From: Burkholderiales bacterium
Lineage (GTDB): Bacteria; Pseudomonadota; Gammaproteobacteria; Burkholderiales; Burkholderiaceae_C
NCBI GenBank assembly: GCA_022758925.1
Contig: JAEMQF010000105.1
Span: 1 to 35,887 of the forward strand
DNA length: 35,887 nucleotides
Direction: 5' to 3'
Below the pieces are notes generated by a model. It did not search any database. It was not told where the DNA came from and saw nothing but the letters and a program-made list of their open reading frames with translations. This document shows positions 14,901 to 24,300 of the stretch, piece after piece. The stretch's first letter is position 1. Each line of letters starts with the position of its first letter. Both the position numbers and the translations under genes were made by a program.

Positions 14901-15521
14901 ATGGAATTTCCAGGCAACTTGTTTGTCGTGGCCGCGCCCAGCGGAGCTGGAAAGTCCAGCCTCGTCAAATCGCTGCTCGAAATCGACCACCTTCTTGTGC
15001 TGTCGGTGTCGCACACGACGCGTGCACCACGCGGCCAGGAACAGCAGGGCCGGGAGTACCACTTCGTTGACGAGGCCACGTTCCGCGCCAAGATTGCGCG
15101 TGACGAGTTCTTCGAGTGGGCGCAGGTGCACGGTTGCTTGTACGGTACCTCGCGCGCCGCGATCGAACAAGACCTGCATCGCGGCCAGGATGTGATGCTC
15201 GAAATCGACTGGCAAGGCGCGCTTCAGATCAAACGCCTCTTCCCCCATGCCGTACTGATTTTCGTATTGCCCCCGAGCTGGGACGAGTTGCAACAGCGCT
15301 TGCAGCGGCGCGGCGAAGACCCGCCCGAAGTGATTCAGCGGCGCATGGCGAATGCACGCGTGGAAGTTGCGCAGGCGCGGCACTTCGACTTCGTTATAAT
15401 CAACGCCCTGTTCGAGGCGGCCGTTTTCGACCTGAAAACGATTGTTCATTCGCAGCGCCTCAAATACAGCGCGCAGCGCCGAACCAAGCCCGCCGTGTTC
15501 TCCGCCCTGGACCTGGATTGA
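14901..15521 (+). CDS. gmk: Guanylate kinase
   Basis: Gmk phosphorylates GMP to GDP with ATP, supplying guanine nucleotides and, indirectly, (p)ppGpp precursors. The 206-residue protein starts '[21 protein letters not shown]', containing the P-loop A-P-S-G-A-G-K-S-S at ~12-20. It continues with the GMP-binding '[13 protein letters not shown]' and 'GREYHFV', then '[16 protein letters not shown]' and '[13 protein letters not shown]'. These are textbook Gmk motifs. The open frame extends back into tRNA-Ala, so the ATG at 14901 is the right start. It is 63 bases after the tRNA and 39 bases before rpoZ, and probably shares the transcript with rpoZ and spoT as in E. coli. Confidence 0.97.
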   Translation: MEFPGNLFVVAAPSGAGKSSLVKSLLEIDHLLVLSVSHTTRAPRGQEQQGREYHFVDEATFRAKIARDEFFEWAQVHGCLYGTSRAAIEQDLHRGQDVMLEIDWQGALQIKRLFPHAVLIFVLPPSWDELQQRLQRRGEDPPEVIQRRMANARVEVAQARHFDFVIINALFEAAVFDLKTIVHSQRLKYSAQRRTKPAVFSALDLD

Positions 15522-15560
15522 CGTACTCAGGCGCGTTTCTGCTTCACCCTGGAATTGCCA

Positions 15561-15764
15561 ATGGCCCGCATCACCGTCGAAGACTGCCTTGTGAAGATTC
15601 CAAACCGTTTCCAGCTCGTGCTGGCAGCGACCTACCGGGCACGTATGCTCAGTCAGGGTCACGCCCCGAAGATTGAATCGAAGAACAAGCCCGGCGTGAC
15701 CGCGCTGCGCGAAATCGCCGCGGGAGAGATCGGCATCGAGATGCTGCGCAAAGTGCCAATCTAA
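15561..15764 (+). CDS. rpoZ: RNA polymerase omega subunit
   Basis: The 67-residue omega subunit, which assists assembly of RNA polymerase and helps form a ppGpp site. The sequence begins '[20 protein letters not shown]' and continues '[10 protein letters not shown]', '[17 protein letters not shown]', all diagnostic of proteobacterial omega. The ATG at 15561 is chosen over a TTG two codons upstream, since the mature family N-terminus is M-A-R. The position between gmk and spoT is the conserved arrangement. An imperfect stem (CCCGC 15785-15789, GCGGG 15798-15802) lies in the 118-base gap before spoT. Confidence 0.97.
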   Translation: MARITVEDCLVKIPNRFQLVLAATYRARMLSQGHAPKIESKNKPGVTALREIAAGEIGIEMLRKVPI

Positions 15765-15882
15765 GCCAATCGCGCGAAGCCCAGCCCGCAAGGGTTCGCG
15801 GGTTCGCAGCTCAGTGCGTTTGGCCGGCACAATTTCTGCCTCGTGCCATGCAGGTGCTGTCGATCCGCGCTAAATTCGCGGC

Positions 15883-18159
15883 ATGGGCACCCGCTCTACC
15901 TCCGCCATACAAGAGCCGCCCTTCCGGCCGGACAAGCGCAAGCGCGCGCCAGCCGCACCACCGGGCACTGGCGACGCCGCCTCGGCGTCATTCGCGGCCC
16001 TGACAGCCAAGCTCGATTACCTCAGTGCCGCCGACATCAAGCGTATTCGCGACGCCTACCGCTTCGCCGATGAAGCACACCTCGGTCAATTCCGCGCCGG
16101 AGGCGAGCCTTACATCACGCACCCTATCGCTGTCGCGGGCCTGTGTGCCGACTGGAAACTTGACGTGCAGGCCATCATGGCGGCGCTCATGCACGATGCG
16201 ATCGAAGATTGCGGCGTCAGCAAGTCGGATCTGATCGAAAGGTTCGGCGCGCCCACCGCCGATCTGGTTGACGGGTTGACGAAACTCGACAAGCTGCAAT
16301 TCTCAACCCAGGAAGAATCGCAAGCCGAGTCGTTTCGCAAGATGCTGCTGGCTATGGCGCGCGACGTGCGCGTGATTCTTATCAAGCTCGCCGATCGCCT
16401 GCACAACATGCGCACGATCGACGTGATTGCCGCGCCAAAGCGAGCCCGCATCGCGGCCGAAACACTGGAAATTTATGCGCCGATCGCACACCGACTCGGG
16501 CTGAACCAGACCTACCGCGAACTCCAGGAATTGTCGTTCGAGCACCAGAGACCCTGGCGATTTGGTGCGCTGTCCAAGGCGGTTCAGAAAGCTCGCGGAT
16601 ATCGGCGCGACTTGGTCGAGCGTATCGAGCAAGACGTGGAGCACGCATTTGCTCAAGCCAAGATGCCGGTGCACGTGGCGGGGCGCGAGAAGACGCTGTT
16701 CTCCATCTACAGCAAGATGCGAGAGAAGCGCCTCACGTTCGCCCAGGTCAGCGACATCTTCGGCTTTCGCGTGATCGTCGCCACGTTGCCCGAGTGCTAC
16801 ACCGCGCTGGGCATTCTGCACCAGGTGTACAAGCCACTTCCCGGACGCTTCAAGGACTACATCGCGATTCCCAAAGCGAACGGATACCAGTCCCTGCACA
16901 CAACGCTGGTGAGTCCGCTCGGAACGGCGGTTGAATTTCAGATTCGTACCGAGCCCATGAACGCGGTGGCCGAGAAGGGCATTGCCGCGCATTGGATGTA
17001 CAAGAGCCATGCGAGCGGCACGGCGCAAGCGCAGGAGGCACAGCGCCTGGGCACGCTGTGGCTGCAATCGCTGATTGACATACAGGACGAAACACGCGAC
17101 GCGAGCGAATTCCTCGAACACGTCAAGATCGACCTGTTCCCCGACGCGGTTTACGTGTTCACACCAAAGTCGAAGATCCTCGCGTTGCCACGCGGCGCGA
17201 CACCGATCGACTTTGCCTACGCGATTCATTCCGACGTTGGCGACCGTTGCGTGGCAGCCAAGGTCAATGGCGAGCCGGTCGCGCTGCGCACCGAGCTGCG
17301 CAGCGGCGACGTCGTCGAAGTCATCAGCGCGCCGGGCGCACGCCCGAACCCGGCCTGGCTCAACTTCGTTCGCACGGGTCGGGCCCGATCGAAGATTCGC
17401 CACTTCCTGAAGAACATGGAGCAGGAAGAGTCGCAGGAGTTGGGCGAACGCCTCCTGAACCGTGCCCTCATGGCCGAGGGCCTTCAGCTTCCCGACGCCG
17501 GGCCACAGGGTGCACCGGTCTGGCAAACCCTGGTGCGCTGGAGCGGCAATCGATCCCAGGCCGACTTGCTGGTGGATATTGGATTGGGCCGCAAGATTGC
17601 CAGCATCGTCGCCAAGCGCCTGGCGCGTCTGCTCGTCGAAAGCGGCAGCAAACCCGATGCGCTGACACTCACCATGGGTCGCTATGGAGAAGACGAATCG
17701 ACGCCTTCGCAAGGCCTGATCGTGATTGATGGTGCCAACGGCGCACAGGTGCAACTGGCGAGTTGCTGCCGGCCGATCCCGGGTGACGCCATCGTCGGCT
17801 ATCTAGGCCGCGGCGAAGGGCTGCTGGTTCACACCGCCGAGTGCAGCGTCGGCAAACGCTTGTTCGAGCGCGACCCGGAGAGTTGGATGAGCGTGGAATG
17901 GGCCGAGCAACCCGCCCGCTCATTCGAAACCGGCGTCACGGTGCTGCTGCACAACTCCAAGGGCGCGCTGGCTCAGGTTGCGTCCGCTGTCAGCAGCGCC
18001 GAGGCCGACATCACTCACATTGAAATGGGCAATGACGCGGCCACGACCGCAGAATTGAAGCTCGTGCTGAGCGTGCGTGACCGGCTCCAACTCGCCAACG
18101 TGATTCGCACCTTGAAACGCGCCCCTGCTGTGCTGCGCGTCGCGCGCATCAAGCCGTAG
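15883..18159 (+). CDS. spoT: Bifunctional (p)ppGpp synthetase/hydrolase (SpoT/Rel)
   Basis: A 758-residue stringent-response enzyme that both makes and destroys (p)ppGpp. The N-terminal HD hydrolase is intact: H80 ('ITHPIAVA'), H104-D105 ('MHDAIED') and D171 ('LADRLHNMR'). The synthetase domain has 'DIFGFRVIV' (Asp ~291), 'GRFKDYIAIPKANGYQSLHT' (~321-340) and the Glu of 'EFQIRTEP' (~351). R-F-K-D is the RxKD form found in bifunctional enzymes, not the ExDD of RelA. TGS domain ~416-480, zinc-finger/helical linker, and an ACT domain over the last ~75 residues. Both active sites look functional. ATG 15883 is preceded by a divergent, poorly conserved N-terminal extension of ~35 residues. It is the third gene of gmk-rpoZ-spoT and converges with greB (16 bases between stops). 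Confidence 0.96.
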   Translation: MGTRSTSAIQEPPFRPDKRKRAPAAPPGTGDAASASFAALTAKLDYLSAADIKRIRDAYRFADEAHLGQFRAGGEPYITHPIAVAGLCADWKLDVQAIMAALMHDAIEDCGVSKSDLIERFGAPTADLVDGLTKLDKLQFSTQEESQAESFRKMLLAMARDVRVILIKLADRLHNMRTIDVIAAPKRARIAAETLEIYAPIAHRLGLNQTYRELQELSFEHQRPWRFGALSKAVQKARGYRRDLVERIEQDVEHAFAQAKMPVHVAGREKTLFSIYSKMREKRLTFAQVSDIFGFRVIVATLPECYTALGILHQVYKPLPGRFKDYIAIPKANGYQSLHTTLVSPLGTAVEFQIRTEPMNAVAEKGIAAHWMYKSHASGTAQAQEAQRLGTLWLQSLIDIQDETRDASEFLEHVKIDLFPDAVYVFTPKSKILALPRGATPIDFAYAIHSDVGDRCVAAKVNGEPVALRTELRSGDVVEVISAPGARPNPAWLNFVRTGRARSKIRHFLKNMEQEESQELGERLLNRALMAEGLQLPDAGPQGAPVWQTLVRWSGNRSQADLLVDIGLGRKIASIVAKRLARLLVESGSKPDALTLTMGRYGEDESTPSQGLIVIDGANGAQVQLASCCRPIPGDAIVGYLGRGEGLLVHTAECSVGKRLFERDPESWMSVEWAEQPARSFETGVTVLLHNSKGALAQVASAVSSAEADITHIEMGNDAATTAELKLVLSVRDRLQLANVIRTLKRAPAVLRVARIKP

Positions 18160-18175
18160 CGGCCAGGCGGCGCCG

Positions 18176-18739
18176 TCAATTCAAAGGCGAAGGGTACGAC
18201 ACCGCCATCACCTCGATCCGTTCCGGCCCTCCCGGTGTAACCAACTGGATTTCATCGCCGATGCGCGCCTTGAGCAAGGCACGCGCAACGGGCGAGACCC
18301 AGCTCACTTCGCCGGCGAGGTTGTCCGCCTCGTCGATGCCCTTGATCGTGACACAGCGCTGCTCGCCCTTTTGATTGGCATAGGTTACCGTGGCGCCGAA
18401 AAACACTTGGTCTTTGCCGTGGTGCACGCTCGGATCGGCAATCTCGGCGATATCCAGGCGTTTGGTGAGAAAGCGGATCCGGCGGTCGATTTCCCGCAGC
18501 CGCTTTTTGCCGTAGAGGTAGTCGCCATTCTCAGAGCGGTCACCGTTCTTGGCTGCCCAGGAAACAACCTCGACGATCTTCGGGCGTTCAACGTCGAGCA
18601 AAGCCAATAGCTCACCACGCAGCCGCGCATAACCTTGCGGAGTGAGGTAGTTGCGGGCGCCGCTGGGCAAGGCTGGCGCAACCAACTCGTCGTCATCGTC
18701 TTGCGCCGCATCGGCTTCGCGCGTGAAGGCTTTGCTCAT
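18176..18739 (-). CDS. greB: Transcription elongation factor GreB
   Basis: GreB rescues backtracked RNA polymerase by inserting its coiled coil into the secondary channel and stimulating transcript cleavage. The 187-residue chain has an acidic N-terminal extension ('AAQDDDDELV'), then 'NYLTPQGYARLRGEL', the coiled-coil tip with acidic residues 'NGDRSENGDYLYGKKRLREIDRRI', and the C-terminal FKBP-like domain ending 'PGGPERIEVMAVSYP'. The tip wording 'YLYGKKRLREID' is the GreB rather than GreA form. ATG 18739 is 13 bases after the modC stop, so greB may be transcribed with the molybdate genes. Confidence 0.95.
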   Translation of the reverse strand: MSKAFTREADAAQDDDDELVAPALPSGARNYLTPQGYARLRGELLALLDVERPKIVEVVSWAAKNGDRSENGDYLYGKKRLREIDRRIRFLTKRLDIAEIADPSVHHGKDQVFFGATVTYANQKGEQRCVTIKGIDEADNLAGEVSWVSPVARALLKARIGDEIQLVTPGGPERIEVMAVSYPSPLN

Positions 18740-18752
18740 GGCGACAATTTTC

Positions 18753-19829
18753 TCATCCCAGGGCAATGCTCTTCACCAATGCGAACACTGGAGCGCCCTC
18801 AACCAATCCGAGTTCGGCAACTGCGTGCCGGGTGACGCGGGCGCGCAGCCGCGCGCCGCCGATGTCGACCAGCGTTTCGGCGTAGGGCGTCGCCGGGTCG
18901 CTGGCAATCTCGACGAGCCGGCCCGCCAGCACGTTGCGTATGCTCGAACCCTCCGGTCTGCGCAGGGCCAGGGCCACGTCGCGCGAGCGAATTCGCACCC
19001 GCATGTCGCTGCCGACCTCGGCGCTGGCCTGAGGCACGACGATGCACTGGCCGTGAAGATCAAGGTATGTCAGGTGATAGGCGGCATCGTGCCGCAGCAC
19101 GCGGGTGGTCAACAGCACACCTGCCTCAAATCGCCCGGTGACATGCTGCAGGTCAGCGCGCTCGAGAATCTCTTGAATCGGCCCCGCGGCAATGATCCGT
19201 CCCTGTGACAGAAGCATGATCCGGGTCGCAAGCCGGGCGACTTCGTCGATGTCGTGCGTGACATACAGCGCTGGCACACCGAATCTCGCGGGCAAGCGTT
19301 CCAGATAGGGCAGGATCTCCGCTTTGCGCGCAGCGTCGAGCGCCGACATCGGCTCGTCCATCAGCAGCAGACGCGGCCGCGTCAACAGCGCGCGGCCGAT
19401 GGCGACCCGTTGACGCTCGCCACCTGACAGCGAGACCGGCCTGCGCCCCAGCAACCCAGCAAGATCGAGTGCCTGTACCACATCATCGAAGACGATCGGT
19501 CGGGTCGTGACGTGGCTCGAACGCCTGTCGGCGTAACGCAGATTGCCCTGGACCGAAAGGTGCGGAAACAGGCGCGCGTCCTGGAACACGAAGCCGACAC
19601 CGCGTTCATGCGCCGGCACACATCGCTCATTGGGGGAGCCCAACCAAACGTCGTTGTCGAAGCCCAGGCGCCCCGTCACCGCGGGCTCGAGACCTGCGAT
19701 GCAGCGCAGCAGCGTGCTCTTGCCCGAACCGCTGGGGCCGAACAGTGCCGTGATGCCGTCAATCACACCTTCGTGTTGGGCGCGCAACTCGAAGCCTGGA
19801 AAGTTCAATTGCAAGTCGAGAGACAGCAT
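18753..19829 (-). CDS. modC: Molybdate ABC transporter ATP-binding protein
   Basis: The ATPase subunit of the molybdate importer, 358 residues. Walker A 'FGPSGSGKSTLL', Q-loop 'VFQDARLFPHL', signature 'LSGGERQRVAIGRAL', Walker B 'LLLMDEPMSALD' and the H-loop 'YVTHDIDEVA' are all intact. The C-terminal ~65 residues form a MOP/TOBE-like domain ('SIRNVLAGRLVEI', 'LVDIGGARLRARVTRHAVAELGL' in parts), the oxyanion-sensing part found in ModC. The ATG at 19829 ('MLSLDLQLNFPGF') is preferred; a GTG two codons earlier is possible. It begins ~10 bases after the modB stop. Confidence 0.95.
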   Translation of the reverse strand: MLSLDLQLNFPGFELRAQHEGVIDGITALFGPSGSGKSTLLRCIAGLEPAVTGRLGFDNDVWLGSPNERCVPAHERGVGFVFQDARLFPHLSVQGNLRYADRRSSHVTTRPIVFDDVVQALDLAGLLGRRPVSLSGGERQRVAIGRALLTRPRLLLMDEPMSALDAARKAEILPYLERLPARFGVPALYVTHDIDEVARLATRIMLLSQGRIIAAGPIQEILERADLQHVTGRFEAGVLLTTRVLRHDAAYHLTYLDLHGQCIVVPQASAEVGSDMRVRIRSRDVALALRRPEGSSIRNVLAGRLVEIASDPATPYAETLVDIGGARLRARVTRHAVAELGLVEGAPVFALVKSIALG

Positions 19830-19839
19830 GCCCACGGCG

Positions 19840-20514
19840 TCATCCCACCTGCATCGGGTAGCGCCGATTCATCGTGTAGACGAACAGCAGGACAACAAAC
19901 GAGAACAGCATCAAGCCCGCTGCCAATACATGGGCGCTGGCGTATCGCAGGGTTTCGACGTGTTCATAGATTGCAATCGAAATCACCTTGGTCTGCCCGG
20001 GAATGTTGCCGCCGACCATCAACACCACGCCGAATTCGCCGATCGTGTGCGCGAAGGTCAGCACGATGGCGCTGAGGTAGCCGCGCAGCGCCATCGGCGC
20101 AGCCACGCTGAAAAACGCGTCAAGTCCAGAGGCGCGCAGCGTCGCAGCGGCCTCGAGCGGAGCGCGCCCCACGGCTTCGAATGCGAGTTGCAGGGGCTGC
20201 ACCATGAACGGCAGGGAATAGAGCACGGAGGCCACGAGCAGACCTGCGAACGAGAACGCCAATGTCGTATCCGTGACCTGCACCCACCAGCCACCGAAGG
20301 CCGAACGCGGGCTGAACAGCAGCAGCAGGTAGAAGCCAAGCACCGTGGGCGGCAGCACCAGCGGCAAGGCGGTGATCGCCTCGACCGCGGCCTTGATTCG
20401 AGACCTGGTATGGGCCAACCACCACGCCAGCGGCGACCCAAGCGCGAGCAACACCAGCGTCGCGGCTGCGGCGAGTTTCAGTGACAGCCACAGGGGCTCG
20501 AGATCGAGTGGCAC
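19840..20514 (-). CDS. modB: Molybdate ABC transporter permease
   Basis: The inner-membrane channel of the molybdate importer, 224 residues with five to six hydrophobic helices. Characteristic stretches are 'ALPLVLPPTVLGFYLLL' and the EAA loop that docks on ModC, 'APLEAAATLRASGLDAFFSVAAP', followed by 'AHTIGEFGVVLMVGGNIPG', the last being the ModB signature. The start codon is GTG at 20514, 7 bases after the modA stop; no ATG gives a full first helix. It ends just before modC. Membrane topology fits ModB of ordinary length. Confidence 0.95.
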   Translation of the reverse strand: MPLDLEPLWLSLKLAAAATLVLLALGSPLAWWLAHTRSRIKAAVEAITALPLVLPPTVLGFYLLLLFSPRSAFGGWWVQVTDTTLAFSFAGLLVASVLYSLPFMVQPLQLAFEAVGRAPLEAAATLRASGLDAFFSVAAPMALRGYLSAIVLTFAHTIGEFGVVLMVGGNIPGQTKVISIAIYEHVETLRYASAHVLAAGLMLFSFVVLLFVYTMNRRYPMQVG

Positions 20515-20521
20515 CCGACGC

Positions 20522-21298
20522 CTATTCCAGCATGTAGCCGAACGCTTGAATCGTCTTGCGCACCTGGGCAGACTTCAACTCCGCCATGAAAGCATGCGCA
20601 CCAGCATGGTCCCGGCCGCGCTCCAGCAGCACGGCGTCTTGCCGAATCACGGTGTGCAAGGCGGAGGGAACAACCCATGAACTGCCGCCAACCGCGACAC
20701 CTGCGCCCGAGAGTTGCGACAGTGCAATCAATCCCAGCTCCGCGTTTCCACTGGCGACCATCGAATACGCGTGTCCGATGTTTTGCGCATACACGATTTT
20801 CGGCTGGAGTGTTTCCCAGGCGTTCAACGCCCGAAGCGTCTCGCGCGCAGCCGCTCCGAACGGTGCAAGGTCCGGGTTTGCAATCGCAAGGTGACGAAAT
20901 CCGCCGCTGCGCAATGTGACGGCGCCGTCGGCCCCGACCAATCCCGGCGTTGCACTCCACAGCGCCAGCCTGCCCAAGGCGTAGGTGAATCGCGAAGCTG
21001 CAACCGCTTCACCCTGCGCCACCAGGCGCTGCGGAGTCTGGGCGTCTGCGGCCAACAACACCTCAAGAGGCGCACCGTTCCTGATCTGCGCATACAGCTT
21101 GCCGGTAGATCCGGTCGTCAGCGTCAGCCTATGCCCTGTCCTGGCCTCGAATGCCGGCTTGATCTTCTCGACCACCTCGGCAAAGTTCGTCGCGACCGCG
21201 ACCCTCACCTCTGAGGCCCGAGCCGCAGATGCGAACGTCATGACTGCAGCGAGGCCCGCAATACACCGGGCAAGAACAAGGCGGGGCGCGGTAGGCAT
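20522..21298 (-). CDS. modA: Molybdate ABC transporter substrate-binding protein
   Basis: The periplasmic molybdate-binding protein, 258 residues. It has a Sec signal peptide (residues ~1-28, hydrophobic core 'CIAGLAAVMTFASAA', cleavage near A-R-A-S). The mature domain begins 'EVRVAVATNFAEVVEKIKPAFE' with the ligand-binding 'LTTGSTGKLYAQI', 'LLAADAQTPQRLV', 'IANPDLAPFGAAARETL' and 'GNAELGLIALSQL', all typical of ModA. ATG 21298 lies 39 bases from the stop of the large oxidoreductase, so modABC may be partly cotranscribed with it. I saw no ModE operator or molybdenum-cofactor riboswitch in that short gap. Confidence 0.95.
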   Translation of the reverse strand: MPTAPRLVLARCIAGLAAVMTFASAARASEVRVAVATNFAEVVEKIKPAFEARTGHRLTLTTGSTGKLYAQIRNGAPLEVLLAADAQTPQRLVAQGEAVAASRFTYALGRLALWSATPGLVGADGAVTLRSGGFRHLAIANPDLAPFGAAARETLRALNAWETLQPKIVYAQNIGHAYSMVASGNAELGLIALSQLSGAGVAVGGSSWVVPSALHTVIRQDAVLLERGRDHAGAHAFMAELKSAQVRKTIQAFGYMLE

Positions 21299-21337
21299 GG
21301 TCGGGTCAATGTCAACAATGCGAGTGGCTGGGGTGCC

Positions 21338-24300
21338 TCAGGCAGCCGCACGGCAAGCCGCGATCCACTTTGCGGTCAGTTTTTCCTGAACGCTGTTTTG
21401 CCGCAGGCGCGCGCTCAATGCCGGCCAGTCGACCCGATCGAGCTCCTGGTCCTGGTTAAAGCAGGAAAACACATAACGCGTTGACCCATCGGCCATGATG
21501 TGTGGCTGCAGGCATTGGGCACAGATCTCTTTCATCATGCATTGCATCGGTGAATTGATCGAGCCCACCGCGAAATGCCCGGCCTTCAAGTACTTGCGCA
21601 GTACGTCGTTGCGCGCCTGGGCCACTGCCGCCATCATGGCGTCGGAGCCGATGACGATGATGCGGTCGACCTCCGGCATCTGAATCATCGTATGGCCCAG
21701 AGTGCCATCGGCGTACGCCTGCAGGCCTTGCACGATATTGCCGACGAAGCTCTTGTCCCCGGCACGCGTGGCCTCGAAGCCCGGGCTTTCGTCACAGCAC
21801 CAGACAGTCACGTCGGACGCGGCCTCGATTTCTTCGACCTTGTAGCGGTCGATCATCTTCTTGTAGCCGGCGAAATAGAGAACTTTCGAGCCCTGGGCAC
21901 GGAATGCGGAGCCTATCGAGAACAGCACGGCGTTGCCCAGCCCGCCACCCACGAGCAGCACCGTCTCATTGGCCGTGATGTGCGTCGGCGTTCCCGTGGG
22001 CCCCATCAGCACCACGGGTTCACCCGGCCTGAGGTCGGCGCACAGGTCGGCCGAACCCCCCATCTCGAGAACGATGGTGGACAGCAAGCCTCGAACCTTG
22101 TCGGTCGCCGCGCCAGTCAGTGCTAGCCCTTCCATCGTCAGCCGTGTGGCCGGCAGCACGCCGCCGACAAGCCGGCTCCTCGCCTCGAAATTTTGCAGGC
22201 GATAAAACTGCCCAGGCTTGAAGCCCCGCGCCGCGGCTGGCGCCTTGATCACCACTTCAACAATAGTCGGCGTCAAGCGCTGCACGGCATGCACCGTGGC
22301 GCGCCAGTCCCGATTCAGCTTGGCCATGAACGCAGCATCGGTGCCGCCCGACGCGGCTGGCTTGTGCCTCAGGACGCTGCTCACCACAGGAAACCCCTGC
22401 TTCGCCGAACCCAAGGCCTTCACCACGTTGCCGAAGTACGACGGATGCAAGTCACCGAAGAACGAGACAAAACGACCGTCGAGCGACTTCGACATCAGCA
22501 CGTTGGCCTGTTCAGGCTTGCTGCTGCCTGCTTCAGGTATGACGCTTTGCCCGCTCGGATCCACGGCCGAGAAATACTTCCCGTGAAGTTTGAAATGTTG
22601 CGCGTCTTCGCGCGCGAGCACCGTGTTGGGCGAGGTTCCGGCGGCGATGAAGATCGCACGGGCAGGCAGCGTGACCGGTTCGCCGTCATGCCAACGTCCG
22701 TCGTCGTCACGGACTTGCGTGCGCAGGTCGAGCGCTTGCGCTGCGCCAAACGCATCAACTTGCACCGCGCTCGGGTTCAGACATTGCGCGAACACGATGC
22801 CCTCTTGCAACGCCAGCTCAATCTCCTCGTGATTGAGCGTGTAGGCCGGGCTGTCGATCAGGCGTTTGCGGTAAACGATCGTCGAGCCGCCCCATTCGCG
22901 CAGCAGCTCCATCACCCGTGGTGCGCGCTGTGCCGCCGAAGCGGCGGCACGCTCGACTCGCAACGCACGCGCATGGGCGATGAACTCGTCGGCAACTTGG
23001 CGCTCTTCAGGCGACAGGCCCTCGACAGAACCCGACACGCCCAACGCCTCGGCACGGGACAGAAACTTCTCGACCTGGACTGCGTAGTAGGCCAATGCTT
23101 CAGTCGCCGTATCGATGGCCGTCAAGCCGCCGCCAATCACGACGATGGGCAAGCGCACTTGCAAGTTGGCGAGCGATTCGCGCTTGGCCGCGCCAGTGAG
23201 CTGCAAAGCCATCAAGAAATCGCTCGCGGTACGCACACCTCGCGCAAGGCCATTCGGAATGTCGAGCACTGTCGGTTTGCCGGCGCCCATGGCCAACGCC
23301 ACATGGTCGAAGCCGAGTGCCCAGGCGTCTTGCAGCGTCACCGTTCCACCGAAGCGAACGCCGCCGAACAGTGCAAAGTCGGAGCGGCGTTCGAGGAGCA
23401 GACGCACCACCTTCAGGAAATTCTTGTCCCAACGCACCGTGATGCCGTATTCGGCCACACCGCCAAAGCCAGCCAGCACCCTCTCGTCGAGGTCTTCTTG
23501 CAAGGCGGAGTACTGTTCAATCGGCTCGAACCGCGTGCGCGAACCGTCGGCGTCGACACCGCAGACCTGTGGCGGCAGCGGCTCGATCTTCAAGCCGTCA
23601 ATGCCGACCACCGCGTGGCCGTCATTCAAGAGGTTGTGCGCCAGACCAAAACCGGCCGGCCCCATGCCCGCGACCAACACCCGATAGCCGCTGCGCGGCG
23701 CCGGCAGCGGCCGGCGCAGGTTCAGCGGATTCCAGCGCGTGAGCAGCGAGTAGATCTCGAAGCCCCAAGGCAGCTCGAGCACGTCCTTCAACGTTCGCGT
23801 CTCTGCCTGCGGAATGTTTACCGGCTCCTGCTTCTGGTAAATGCACGATTTCATGCAGTCGTTGCAGATGCGGTGCCCAGTGGCAGCGACGAGTGGGTTG
23901 TCCACCGCGATGATGGCCAGCGCACCGATCACGTGGCCGTTGACCTTGGCCATGTGGAACTCGGAAATCTTCTCTTCGAGCGGGCAGCCGGCGAGCTTGA
24001 CGCCCAATGCCGATCGCTTGAACGCGACGCTACCGTCGGCGCCTGGTTTCTCTTTCAAACCTGTCGAGCACGAGTCCTTGCCCTGCCTGTGGCACCAGAT
24101 GCAGTAGTTGGCCTGGTCCAGCGCACCCGCAAGGTCGGTCCCACGGTCGGTGAGTGCGAAGCCGTTGCGACGGCGTATCTGCTCCGGCTTGATCGTGAAT
24201 GTGGTTACCGTCCCCTCGTGGCGGTGCACTGCGTGTTGCAGCAGATTCAGCGCATCGATCTTGGCTGGCATCTTGAACAGCAGCCCCTTGTGGTGGCGCG

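Noticed and set aside
16303-17754. 483-codon minus-strand open frame opposite spoT
   Set aside because: Shadow of spoT; no domain and atypical composition.
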